From contig NZ_JH636435.1 of the NCBI RefSeq assembly GCF_000255655.1, positions 2,457,417 through 2,521,416 on the forward strand: a stretch of 64,000 nt of DNA, read 5' to 3'. The notes beneath the pieces are model-generated. The model had not been told where the DNA came from and made no database searches. It saw only the letters and a program-made list of their open reading frames with translations. Below are positions 57,429-64,000 of this stretch, one piece after another. The stretch's first letter is position 1; each line of letters begins with the position of its first letter. The DNA is from Schlesneria paludicola DSM 18645. Lineage in GTDB: Bacteria > Planctomycetota > Planctomycetia > Planctomycetales > Planctomycetaceae. Both the position numbers and the translations under genes were made by a program.

Positions 57429-59063
57429 TTAGAAGAAGATCTGAATCTGCGACCGTACGAGAATGCCGGTCTGTCCCGCCTGATAATTCGTGCGGTTCTG
57501 ATCAGCCGGTGAATGGTCTAGCCAGGCAGCATCGAGTGTGAAACGCAGATTTTGCTTCTCAGGAAGGAAGAACCAGTTGAAGCCGCCCGCATATTCCGCA
57601 CCTGTTCCAAACGGGCCTGTGACGTGCGAGGTGCGGACGTAGGGTTCCAGCTTTTGCGGAATGACAAAATATCCGGCCTGGGCGAAGCCGCCGAATTGAT
57701 AGATGGACGATTGAGGAATCGAACTTGTGGCTCGCAGAGCAAACAGATTCTGCGAATAGAATTCTCCGCTCAGACTGAACCCTCGGTACTTGTACGCAAA
57801 ATCGAAACTGGCGAGACCAATTTTGAACGCATTCAACGTGGTGCCAGGTGCCAATGCACCGGTTTGCGTAATCAGTGTGCCGTCAGAAAGTCGAATCGGC
57901 GAGTTTTCCGGGACCGTCGAACCTCCCTGCGGTCCCTCCTCGGGAGCATACGTCAGGCTCGTTCCAACCCGAATCGCGGGTTCTGCATGCCATTCAAAAT
58001 CGGAATAGCCCCGTCCGAAATCACCGAAAGGTTCGCACCAGATGGACCCCGAAAAGGCCATCAGCGAACTGAGTTGCTGCGGGGTCGAACCAAGGGTATT
58101 GAACCCGTTGGACATCATGACATGGTAAAATACACGATCGGCTGGTTCGCCTGTGGCCCAGATTCCCTGGCTTAGGCTAGGACGAAAGAAGGTGGTTGCC
58201 ATCGATCGATCGACACCCTGCGTATCGACGAATGAGAGAAGCCATTCACGCCCCCCAGGAACTTTGCTCTGCCCGGCATAAATGGTAATCGTCCGATTGA
58301 ACCGCCAGGCAAGCCAATACGCCCGAAAATTGATCTGATTACTACCAACGGTGTTGTAGTCAATATTGAGGTTGTATAAGAGTTCTTTACGAAACGTGAA
58401 TCCCGAGAAGATCAATCGCCCTCGCGGAATCTGAAAGCTACTCATATTGCTCAACGGCGTCACAGTCCCCGCGCTATCGGTCCAATCCGGTTCTTCCCGT
58501 GAGAAACCGGTATACCGTATCTGATTCTGCCCATTGATCTTCAATTCAAACGGAGACTGCTCGACATCTTTGGGACGTACCACAAAACCGCGATCATAGC
58601 TGGCAAAGTAATTCGCAGGATCGCCGCCAGCACTGGAGCGGACAGAGCTTCGATCCAACGGAAATTCATCCGCCGTGTCGAAACGGGGTGATCCAAATCG
58701 TGATGAGGAATTTCGGTCTGTGGGATCGTTCGTCGGGACTGCACCGAACAAAGAGTCGCTCGTCGAAGATGGAGGAATCGGTGCACCATCCGCATCAAAG
58801 GGCGTTCGCACCGGATCGCCTTGAAATGATAGGCGTTGAATCTGGGACGAAAGTCGCTGATTCTCTTCACGCAGCGCTTGTTGACTTTGCTCGAGCTGAA
58901 TGATCCGCTGCTCTACTGAGATTGAGTCCGTCTCAAAAGGCGCATCAAACTCAAAGGAAGTCGGCAATTCCGCCCGGCAGGGAGACGCGTTTAAAAGAAA
59001 GAGAAATGCCACCGCGGATAAAATTGAGCCAGTTCTCTGGCGTCGATGCACCCAGAGAGTCAT
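57429..59063 (-). CDS. OprP/OprO-type phosphate-selective porin
   Basis: 544 residues with signal ILSAVAFLFLLNASPCRA. A coiled coil (about 48-80, VEQRIIQLEQSQQALREENQRLSSQIQRL) is followed by a Ser/Asp linker and a 16-strand-like barrel (LKINGQNQIRYTGFSREEPDW, SFQIPRGRLIFSGFTFRKELLYNLNIDY, FRAYWLAWRFNRTITIYAGQSKVPGGREWLLSF, SMATTFFRPSLSQGIW). It ends SQIQIFF, an aromatic C-terminus. The family imports phosphate or polyphosphate. The coiled coil is the common SH-like trimer region in planctomycete members. Confidence 0.9.
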   Translation of the reverse strand: MTLWVHRRQRTGSILSAVAFLFLLNASPCRAELPTSFEFDAPFETDSISVEQRIIQLEQSQQALREENQRLSSQIQRLSFQGDPVRTPFDADGAPIPPSSTSDSLFGAVPTNDPTDRNSSSRFGSPRFDTADEFPLDRSSVRSSAGGDPANYFASYDRGFVVRPKDVEQSPFELKINGQNQIRYTGFSREEPDWTDSAGTVTPLSNMSSFQIPRGRLIFSGFTFRKELLYNLNIDYNTVGSNQINFRAYWLAWRFNRTITIYAGQSKVPGGREWLLSFVDTQGVDRSMATTFFRPSLSQGIWATGEPADRVFYHVMMSNGFNTLGSTPQQLSSLMAFSGSIWCEPFGDFGRGYSDFEWHAEPAIRVGTSLTYAPEEGPQGGSTVPENSPIRLSDGTLITQTGALAPGTTLNAFKIGLASFDFAYKYRGFSLSGEFYSQNLFALRATSSIPQSSIYQFGGFAQAGYFVIPQKLEPYVRTSHVTGPFGTGAEYAGGFNWFFLPEKQNLRFTLDAAWLDHSPADQNRTNYQAGQTGILVRSQIQIFF

Positions 59064-59077
59064 CGCTCTAAGCCCCT

Positions 59078-59178
59078 AACAGCCGGTTGAAGTAACGGGG
59101 ACTGGCTCCGCCCCGATTCACAAACGCCATGACATCGTGAATGCCAAGGTGCCCGTTCCCTTTACTTCAGCAGACTGC
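59078..59178. repeat. Dispersed palindromic repeat, family A copy 5
   Basis: 101 bp: AACAGCCGGTTGAAGTAACG, GGGACTGGCTCCG, then AAACGCCATGACATCGTGAA and TGCCAAGGTGCCCGTTCCC. The second half of it closely matches copy 4. It lies just upstream of the OprP-type porin. Confidence 0.7.
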
Positions 59179-59257
59179 AAATACTCTTGGATTCGTGTAT
59201 GAAGTGAAGTCCCGAGCGGATTCTGAAATTCTTATTGGGAGCGATGTCGCTCGTAAG

Positions 59258-59391
59258 GTAACCGTTTACGCGCCGGGGACTGGCTCATTTTCCCCCGGCA
59301 AAGCGAAGGCTTACCCTTGTCGATCCACTGTGGATTCCAATTGAACCGGGGAAATGTGCCTGCCACCCTCTCTTCGGGCTGTGAATGGTTA
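59258..59391. repeat. Dispersed palindromic repeat, family B copy 3
   Basis: 134 bp bounded by GTAACCGTTTAC and GTGAATGGTTAC. Internal GGGGACTGGCTCATTTTCCC, CACTGTGGATTCCAATTG and GGGGAAATGTGCCTGCCACC. It is only 80 bp from a family A copy. Confidence 0.7.
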
Positions 59392-59788
59392 CGTTCGTAA
59401 AGAACTGAATTGCGAACGAGACCAAGATCAAATGATCACCAACGTGAGGCTTAAATTTTCATCGTCTGAGATTCGCGTCAGGCATTAACGAAAACTCCGA
59501 ATGTATCGGTACGCATTTCCACATTGGTGATCAGACTTCATTTTCGCGGTGTCACTCCCGCTAGAGCTTGCGCAATCCCACATGGCGCACATTCGTTGCA
59601 TGTAGAACAATCGTTAGAGGACAAGATATTTCGGACCGTTATCATCAGTGCCGTGGATAAATCCTGTACGAGCGTTCTCGCGAGCATCCGATGATCCGAT
59701 CGAGCTTGCATACAAATTCTCAAGCATGCTGGGCGCCAAAGTTTCTTTCGATCGCCCGCACAATCCATTTTTTGCAAGGATGCTAAAC

Positions 59789-60868
59789 ATGGCTTTCTCC
59801 GATTTCATCGCAGGTCCGCAACTTCGACATCAATCGATGAATGTCGCCCTCGCCTTCGCAATGTTGCTGGGGATCGCTCGAGGCGGGCAAATCGACCAAG
59901 AAAGCGTCTCCGCGTCATACGCATCCGAGAATACGCCTATCGATATGAAGGCAGTCTTCACAGACATCGATTCACACGCCGCATCGAACAAAGGCAAGCC
60001 AACACTGTTAAGGCTAGTCTCTCAACCAACACCACCCGAGATCCCATCGTCGTCGTTAGAGAGTCAAACACCGACGAAGCCAATTTATAGGATGCAAGAC
60101 CCGGGCTTCCAACAGGCGGAAGGAAATGCACTTGCTGGCCCCTCGGCGACTCGCGGAACCTGGGTCTTGCTTGCTCCATACGGATGGATTGCGGGGATGA
60201 ACGGACAGGTTGGAGTAGGCGGACGGACGGTGGATATTGATATTACGCCTGGCGAAGTTCTCTCGCATCTCGGTAGCGTGGATGGAGCCTTGATGCTGCA
60301 CAGCGAAGTCGGGAGAGGGGACTGGGGATTCATCCTCGATGCGAACCTGATTCGGGCCGGAACTTCAGTCACGACGGTACCCGCCCAAGTCGACGTCACC
60401 CTTCAACAAACAATGATCGAAGCCTTGGGAATGTACCGCTTGGTCAATCTGTCTGACTACCTGGTCGAAGGAAAGTCACTGTCAGTCGATCTTCTGGCAG
60501 GTGGCCGATTCTACGAGTTTTCAAACATCTTGACCGTTCGCCCCTTCGATCCGCTTCTCCCAACGGTCCCTCTTAACCTCTCCGCTTCTTGGGTCGACAT
60601 GGTCCTCGGAGGACGGACCGTGATTCCGGTCACGAATTCCCTCGACGTGTTCGGCCGTGCCGACATTGGAGGCTTCGGAATCGGCAGTTCGTCGACACTT
60701 GCATGGAATCTCATCGCAGGAGTCGATTGGAAAATGACCTCGTGTTCATCGTTGATTGCTGGCTACCGCGAGCTGAATATCAACAAGTCTGGTGGCGTCG
60801 GTGGAACCGCCTTCGATTTCAACGCGAAAATGTACGGACCGTTCATGGCCGTCTCGTTCCAGTTCTAA
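59789..60868 (+). CDS. Outer-membrane barrel protein of unknown function
   Basis: 359 residues from the ATG at 59789, which has AAGGA eight bases upstream. A signal peptide (MNVALAFAMLLGIARGG) begins at the internal Met-17. After a Pro/Ser-rich linker, RGTWVLLAPYGWIAGMNGQVGVGGRTVDIDITPGEVLSHLGSVDGALMLHSEVGRGDWGFILDANL starts a row of amphipathic strands, with SVDLLAGGRFYEF, VDMVLGGRTVIPV, NLIAGVDWKM and SLIAGYRELNI, ending GPFMAVSFQF. The pattern is that of planctomycete and proteobacterial small OM barrels annotated as outer-membrane protein. Substrate unknown. Confidence 0.7.
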   Translation: MAFSDFIAGPQLRHQSMNVALAFAMLLGIARGGQIDQESVSASYASENTPIDMKAVFTDIDSHAASNKGKPTLLRLVSQPTPPEIPSSSLESQTPTKPIYRMQDPGFQQAEGNALAGPSATRGTWVLLAPYGWIAGMNGQVGVGGRTVDIDITPGEVLSHLGSVDGALMLHSEVGRGDWGFILDANLIRAGTSVTTVPAQVDVTLQQTMIEALGMYRLVNLSDYLVEGKSLSVDLLAGGRFYEFSNILTVRPFDPLLPTVPLNLSASWVDMVLGGRTVIPVTNSLDVFGRADIGGFGIGSSSTLAWNLIAGVDWKMTSCSSLIAGYRELNINKSGGVGGTAFDFNAKMYGPFMAVSFQF

Positions 60869-61176
60869 CAGCCGGTTGCATTACACCCTCGCGGACAGAA
60901 TCCCACGATGGAACCTGTCCTGGCGGACGAAACGGATTAAAGATCGATTCCGCTATCAGGGTCAGGCGCGAAACGAGACAGTCCCGCGGAAACAAAGACA
61001 TACAGGCTCTGATGCAGCATCAAATGCGTGCGACAGCCCAAGGCTACGTCAACAGGCCGAAGCGACAAAAGAATCCTGTCGACAACGTGTTGGTACCATC
61101 GATACTCAGAACCGTTAAAGGCGTTTGAGGTGGAACAGCCTCTTTATTGACAATTCGACCATTCACCATAAGTCAT
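60869..61176. other. Spacer between the barrel gene and the tRNA fragment
   Basis: About 310 bp. It begins TAACAGCCGGTTGC, which matches the start of a family A repeat for only 14 bp. No other feature; overlapping ORFs are Arg/Gln-rich shadows. Confidence 0.35.
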
Positions 61177-61230
61177 TAGCCGAGGCGGGGCTCGAACCCG
61201 CACGTCCCTATCGGGACACAGGATTTTAAG
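61177..61230 (-). tRNA. 3' fragment of a tRNA-Leu (UAA) gene, likely attachment site
   Basis: On the minus strand: anticodon loop CTTAAAA (UAA anticodon), 3' anticodon-stem strand TCCTG, a Leu-type long variable arm with GTCCC/GGGAC, T-arm GCGGG-TTCGAGC-CCCGC, acceptor 3' strand CTCGGCT and discriminator A. Upstream of the loop, identity stops: the 5' anticodon strand is GAAAT where CAGGA would be needed, and no D-arm or 5' acceptor strand exists. The fragment therefore cannot be a working tRNA. It is the scar expected when an element integrates into the 3' part of a tRNA gene. Confidence 0.8.
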
Positions 61231-61501
61231 ATTTCTGTGCTTTTGGCCCGGATGGGTGTGAGCCTTGGAAGATAGGCACCCGGGATGAAGAAAGGGGCAG
61301 GTTCGCTCAACCTGTGTATTGCTGCTGAATTCGGCAGAAATCGAGGCAGGGCCGCGCGGTAGGTAACGACGTCGCCAGGCTTTTCAGTTCTGGGGGCGAG
61401 CGGAAGAACTATCGATCACCCGAATAGAACACTGTTCGCTATTTTGGTATCTGTGTTTGATGTCAATCGATGTCTAGGGCTCTGAGAAAGTGGAGGGACG
61501 A
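61231..61501. other. Start of putative integrated element
   Basis: About 270 bp adjoining the tRNA fragment on the element side. No integrase remnant is seen here. Confidence 0.35.
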
Positions 61502-62491
61502 GTGACGACTGATGCGCTGCAAACCATGTCTCTTTTCAAAGCCGCCTCAGAAATTTTTCGCGAGGAGATCACAAGCAAATCGATCACGTGTGAAATTACA
61601 TTTGCTTTGTCAGGAGATTCAGGCGAAGACCACAACTGCCTCGGATGCAACTTCCTAAGTCATACACAACTACTCGGAGAGCTTCTTGAAATCGCATCAG
61701 AACAGAGTCTGATCGCTTACGAACAATGGATTTCTCTAGCCTGTCACCCCATCAATGCGATCTGGGAACAAATGTCCGATGTTTTTGAAATGATCTCCCT
61801 TCCTGAGAGCTACAAATGTCGAAATTTTCAAACCTTCATTCGCCTTCGAAAGTGGACGAATTTCTTCAAACATCCAAAAGAATTTGGCTGGCTTGTGCAC
61901 CATCCCAATTATTGCATCGAATCACTGAATGAGGCCAACCGCTACACTGGTTTAGAGGGGTATTTGATTGTTGATGACACATTTGTTGGCGAATTCTACT
62001 CGGCGAATCGCGCGAAAGGACTCGCGAACAAATTCAAACAGCATCAACAAACTACCGTTGTCATCGTGCCGAACATTCAGATGTTGATGCCAAACCTCTG
62101 CAGTGAAATCAGAAAGTTTGTAGATATTGTGACGAAGAACCCTGTTTACTTTGAGATCCTTCGCGACGCAGCGACACTTACTGATTTTTTCGAACACCAG
62201 TGGCCACATGAAGCGTCTTTCCGCGATACGGAAGTTGCATCAGAACGAGAGCCGGTAGTAACGTGCTTTTTCAACGCAGTCGAAGGGAGTGGTGAGTACA
62301 GCGGCAAGTTAGTCTGGAGTTTCGACGAAGAAAAATCGACGATCGGCAAGGATACCTGGAAACGGACGCCGTATGCGTCATACGAAAGGTTCTGTGCGGA
62401 CCATGGTCATCCACTTACTATCGCAGAAATCTTGCAAGTGTATCTGTACCCAAAAGATCTAAGAGCGATCGAGCGGGCTAGCCGTAAATGA
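61502..62491 (+). CDS. Uncharacterised protein in putative integrated element
   Basis: 329 residues from a GTG at 61502, which has GGAGGG four to five bases upstream; a GTG at 61490 is also open. Soluble, no signal or membrane segment, with Cys/Trp-containing helical regions (EQWISLACHPINAIWEQMSDVFEMI, FIRLRKWTNFFKHPKEFGWLVHHPNY). Base composition is lower in GC than the core genes. I do not recognise a family. Its place between an attachment scar and a phage-type methyltransferase suggests an accessory or defence role, which is inference. Confidence 0.65.
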   Translation: MTTDALQTMSLFKAASEIFREEITSKSITCEITFALSGDSGEDHNCLGCNFLSHTQLLGELLEIASEQSLIAYEQWISLACHPINAIWEQMSDVFEMISLPESYKCRNFQTFIRLRKWTNFFKHPKEFGWLVHHPNYCIESLNEANRYTGLEGYLIVDDTFVGEFYSANRAKGLANKFKQHQQTTVVIVPNIQMLMPNLCSEIRKFVDIVTKNPVYFEILRDAATLTDFFEHQWPHEASFRDTEVASEREPVVTCFFNAVEGSGEYSGKLVWSFDEEKSTIGKDTWKRTPYASYERFCADHGHPLTIAEILQVYLYPKDLRAIERASRK

Positions 62492-62615
62492 TGCAGCTCT
62501 CGATGAACAGAACGGGCTACCAATCTCGATTCGGCCCGTCCGCACCACTCCATAGACGACGAGTTGCACGTCGATAACGCCGCGGCCTGATGCCAGCGGC
62601 GTTGTTCCATCAGAA

Positions 62616-63371
62616 TTATTGACGACAGCTCACATCGAAGAGTTCGTCCAATCGTTCGGCCGCGATCTCGCAATTCGCCTCTTCGCGTTCAATTCCAGCA
62701 CCAAATCGACCTGTCTTGGCGGCGGCGACGAGTGTCGTTCCACTGCCCGCAAAACAGTCGATGAGTGATTCACCTTGCGGGCAGAAATCGACAAGTTTCA
62801 CCATCAATTCTGTGGGTTTGCCGACGATGTGGAACTTGTCCGCGTGCCGAACGGGTTCATGGTGGCAGCCTGGAAATGGACCAGCATCTTGCCGAGGTCG
62901 GCATTTGCCGTTTTTACCCCAAACCAGGTACTCACATTGGTGACGCGCATAGCCTTTGTGCGGTGATCGAGATCCGCCGCCTTTGTCCCATGCGATCAAA
63001 CCGCGCCATGTGAAATCGGCAGCCTGAAACGCATCTGTCAAAGACGGCAACTGTCGCCAATCGGTGAACACCAAGCCATAGCCACCATCTTTCAATAAGC
63101 GGCGGCAAGCTGACATCCAGAATACGGACCAGGTCACGAATGAACGTTGATCTTTTGCATCGCCTGAGAATGTCGGCCGTCCCAGTGCGTTCCCGTTGTG
63201 GCAATACTTGTCGACCGGATCAGCCGTTTTCGCTGACGATGATGCACCGCCTGAGCAATAAGGTGGATCGGTCAGCATGACGGAGAATGATTTGGGCGGA
63301 AGTACCGGGAATACTTCGTGGCAATCACCGTGGTAGATAGAGATGCCTGCTCGTTCGTAGTACGGCTTCAT
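62616..63371 (-). CDS. Beta-class DNA methyltransferase (phage type)
   Basis: 251 residues. Catalytic motif IV DPPY at 35-38 comes before the SAM-binding motif I (FAGSG, 207-211), so the order IV then I marks the beta class (N6-adenine or N4-cytosine). Also seen: YHGDCHEVFPVLP at the start, KPTELMVKLVDFCPQGESLIDCF and GIEREEANCEIAAERL. It is short, as in phage and integrated-element orphan enzymes; no restriction endonuclease gene is adjacent in the window. The target site cannot be told. Confidence 0.9.
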   Translation of the reverse strand: MKPYYERAGISIYHGDCHEVFPVLPPKSFSVMLTDPPYCSGGASSSAKTADPVDKYCHNGNALGRPTFSGDAKDQRSFVTWSVFWMSACRRLLKDGGYGLVFTDWRQLPSLTDAFQAADFTWRGLIAWDKGGGSRSPHKGYARHQCEYLVWGKNGKCRPRQDAGPFPGCHHEPVRHADKFHIVGKPTELMVKLVDFCPQGESLIDCFAGSGTTLVAAAKTGRFGAGIEREEANCEIAAERLDELFDVSCRQ

Positions 63372-63679
63372 GTTGTTCCTTCAACGTGAGTGGTCGTAAC
63401 AACCGTCACAACCCACATGGGTGTGACAATGGCTGATGAATTGGCCACGTCGAAGCGGTGGACCACGAGCGAAAAAGAAACGTCGACCTATGTTTGCGCA
63501 TGACATAACGCGGCCCTTGGTGGGACGTGCATGTCGGCCTGCTCATAGGTCGACGTGTTAGACCGGTCGCAGGTTCCAGCCCGCGACCGGTCGTTTCATT
63601 TATTATCTGCCAGCGGATGGATACGCTGCGCATTTTGGTGTGTCCCAGCGCTGATCGTTTCTTAGGGAGTGGTTCTGGA
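63372..63679. other. Structured divergent intergenic region
   Basis: Contains a 13-bp perfect inverted repeat (63480-63492 with 63544-63556, ACGTCGACCTATG/CATAGGTCGACGT) about 51 bp apart, and a hairpin GACCGGTCGC/GCGACCGGTC near 63561-63593 followed by GTTTCATTTATT. The second could be a plus-strand terminator, so a short structured RNA is possible. Confidence 0.5.
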
Positions 63680-64000
63680 GTGATTGTTTTCGACATCCGC
63701 ACCGACGACTGCCATTCTGATTTCATTGCGCGTGTGAACCGAGACCTAGAGAGTGAGGCAGGCAAATCCTATCTGGCCCGTTTCGGCCCTGTGTGCAGCC
63801 CGCAGTGGTGGGCCTGCTTCGACCGCGGCGAATTTCGCATACAGGTTCAGTGCGGACTAGTGACTCACGTCGGCCCTCGGATCAACGACGTTAAAGAGGA
63901 GGAGGACGTGATCGAGATTGATTGCGCAGGCTCGCTCGTAGTGATTGATCGCGTCGAACATTGGGCCATTCATCCGATTCGTATCGGCGACGTCATCACG
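63680..64000 (+). CDS. Hypothetical protein, incomplete at window end
   Basis: Open without a stop for 107 codons to the edge. GTG at 63680 follows a GGGAG; an in-frame ATG at 63617 adds 21 residues. The sequence reads as a normal soluble protein (VIVFDIRTDDCHSDFIARVNRDLESEAGKSYLARFG, GEFRIQVQCGLVTHVGPR, DVIEIDCAGSLVVIDR). No family is recognised. It is within the putative integrated element, divergent from the methyltransferase. Confidence 0.6.
   Translation, partial: MIVFDIRTDDCHSDFIARVNRDLESEAGKSYLARFGPVCSPQWWACFDRGEFRIQVQCGLVTHVGPRINDVKEEEDVIEIDCAGSLVVIDRVEHWAIHPIRIGDVIT

Larger units (their letters stand above)
59064..59788. other. Intergenic region holding repeats A copy 5 and B copy 3
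   Basis: 725 bp between the porin and barrel genes (divergent). Two repeats take up 59078-59178 and 59258-59391. The rest shows only an open frame leading into the barrel gene from 59648, which I judge non-coding. Confidence 0.45.

Noticed and set aside
60866..60880. TAACAGCCGGTTGC after the barrel gene as a family A repeat
   Set aside because: The match is limited to about 14 bp; the following sequence lacks the core and the other end.
63561..63593. GACCGGTCGCAGGTTCCAGC hairpin as a tRNA T-arm
   Set aside because: The loop TTCCAGC lacks the purine at position 57, the stem does not pair as a T-stem, and no other tRNA arms are present.
63406..63765. 119-codon minus-strand ORF at the right edge
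   Set aside because: It is the shadow of the plus-strand ORF and of the inverted repeat region; Arg/Ser/Thr-rich with no motif.

Overview
The window looks like chromosome from a Planctomycetes bacterium (Planctomycetales, probably Planctomycetaceae-like). This rests on recognisable planctomycete families: a DUF1559 pseudopilin-like protein with the H-X9-DG tail motif, a DUF1501 protein with a twin-arginine leader, a protein kinase fused to WD40 repeats, a rho gene with a long RGG/Asn-rich extension, a DUF3467 protein and a sulfatase next to its maturase. No rRNA, CRISPR array or insertion sequence was recognised. The only tRNA-related sequence is a 3' fragment.

Layout. 1-3.3 kb: truncated N-terminus of a probable HtrA-type protease, a secreted protein and rho, all on the minus strand. 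4.4-8.9 kb: one very large secreted protein with three amidohydrolase-like units, of which only the middle keeps the HxH metal motif. 9.1-11.5 kb: a minus-strand run of a DUF3467 protein and three small membrane proteins that resemble, in order, NuoJ, NuoK and an internally shortened NuoL. 11.7-11.85 kb: a promoter plus strong terminator with no ORF, a candidate small RNA. 12.1-15.2 kb: a secretin and its upstream partner. 15.4-17.2 kb: one orphan ORF and a gene-poor stretch. 17.2-21.9 kb: an RND efflux adaptor and pump. 22-24.2 kb: a coupled STAS/small-protein pair and an outer-membrane protein. 24.4-27.5 kb: glpK-glpD with a palindrome upstream. 27.8-31.7 kb: K+ channel, glycosyltransferase, DUF2334 deacetylase and SIS isomerase. 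32-39.4 kb: LRR lipoprotein, DUF1559, sigma/anti-sigma pair, DUF1501 and uncharacterised genes. 39.5-43.4 kb: an amber-interrupted membrane gene, a PQQ-type beta-propeller, DUF2306 and small ORFs. 43.4-50.9 kb: WD40 kinase, small membrane genes (one an internal duplication), a stress-type glycine-zipper protein and a BON lipoprotein. 52.2-60.9 kb: formylglycine-generating enzyme, arylsulfatase, OprB- and OprP-type porins and another barrel. 61.2-64 kb: an apparent integrated-element boundary (3' fragment of tRNA-Leu) followed by an uncharacterised gene, a beta-class DNA methyltransferase, a structured intergenic region and an incomplete ORF running off the end.

Functional links. The glycerol genes are translationally coupled and form a two-step catabolic unit. 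The maturase and sulfatase form an enzyme/substrate pair, with two porins nearby that could serve uptake of carbohydrate and phosphate. The ECF sigma factor overlaps a membrane protein that is its likely anti-sigma factor. The RND adaptor and pump form two parts of a tripartite exporter whose outer-membrane channel is not here.

The less ordinary content: (a) two related families of 100-170 bp palindromic repeats scattered between genes from 28 to 59 kb; (b) the reduced NuoJ/K/L-like cluster; (c) the three-unit amidohydrolase; (d) the tRNA-Leu attachment scar; (e) the candidate small RNA; (f) a planctomycete membrane-protein family seen once broken by an in-frame stop and once as an internal duplication. 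All family assignments come from reading the sequence without database searches.
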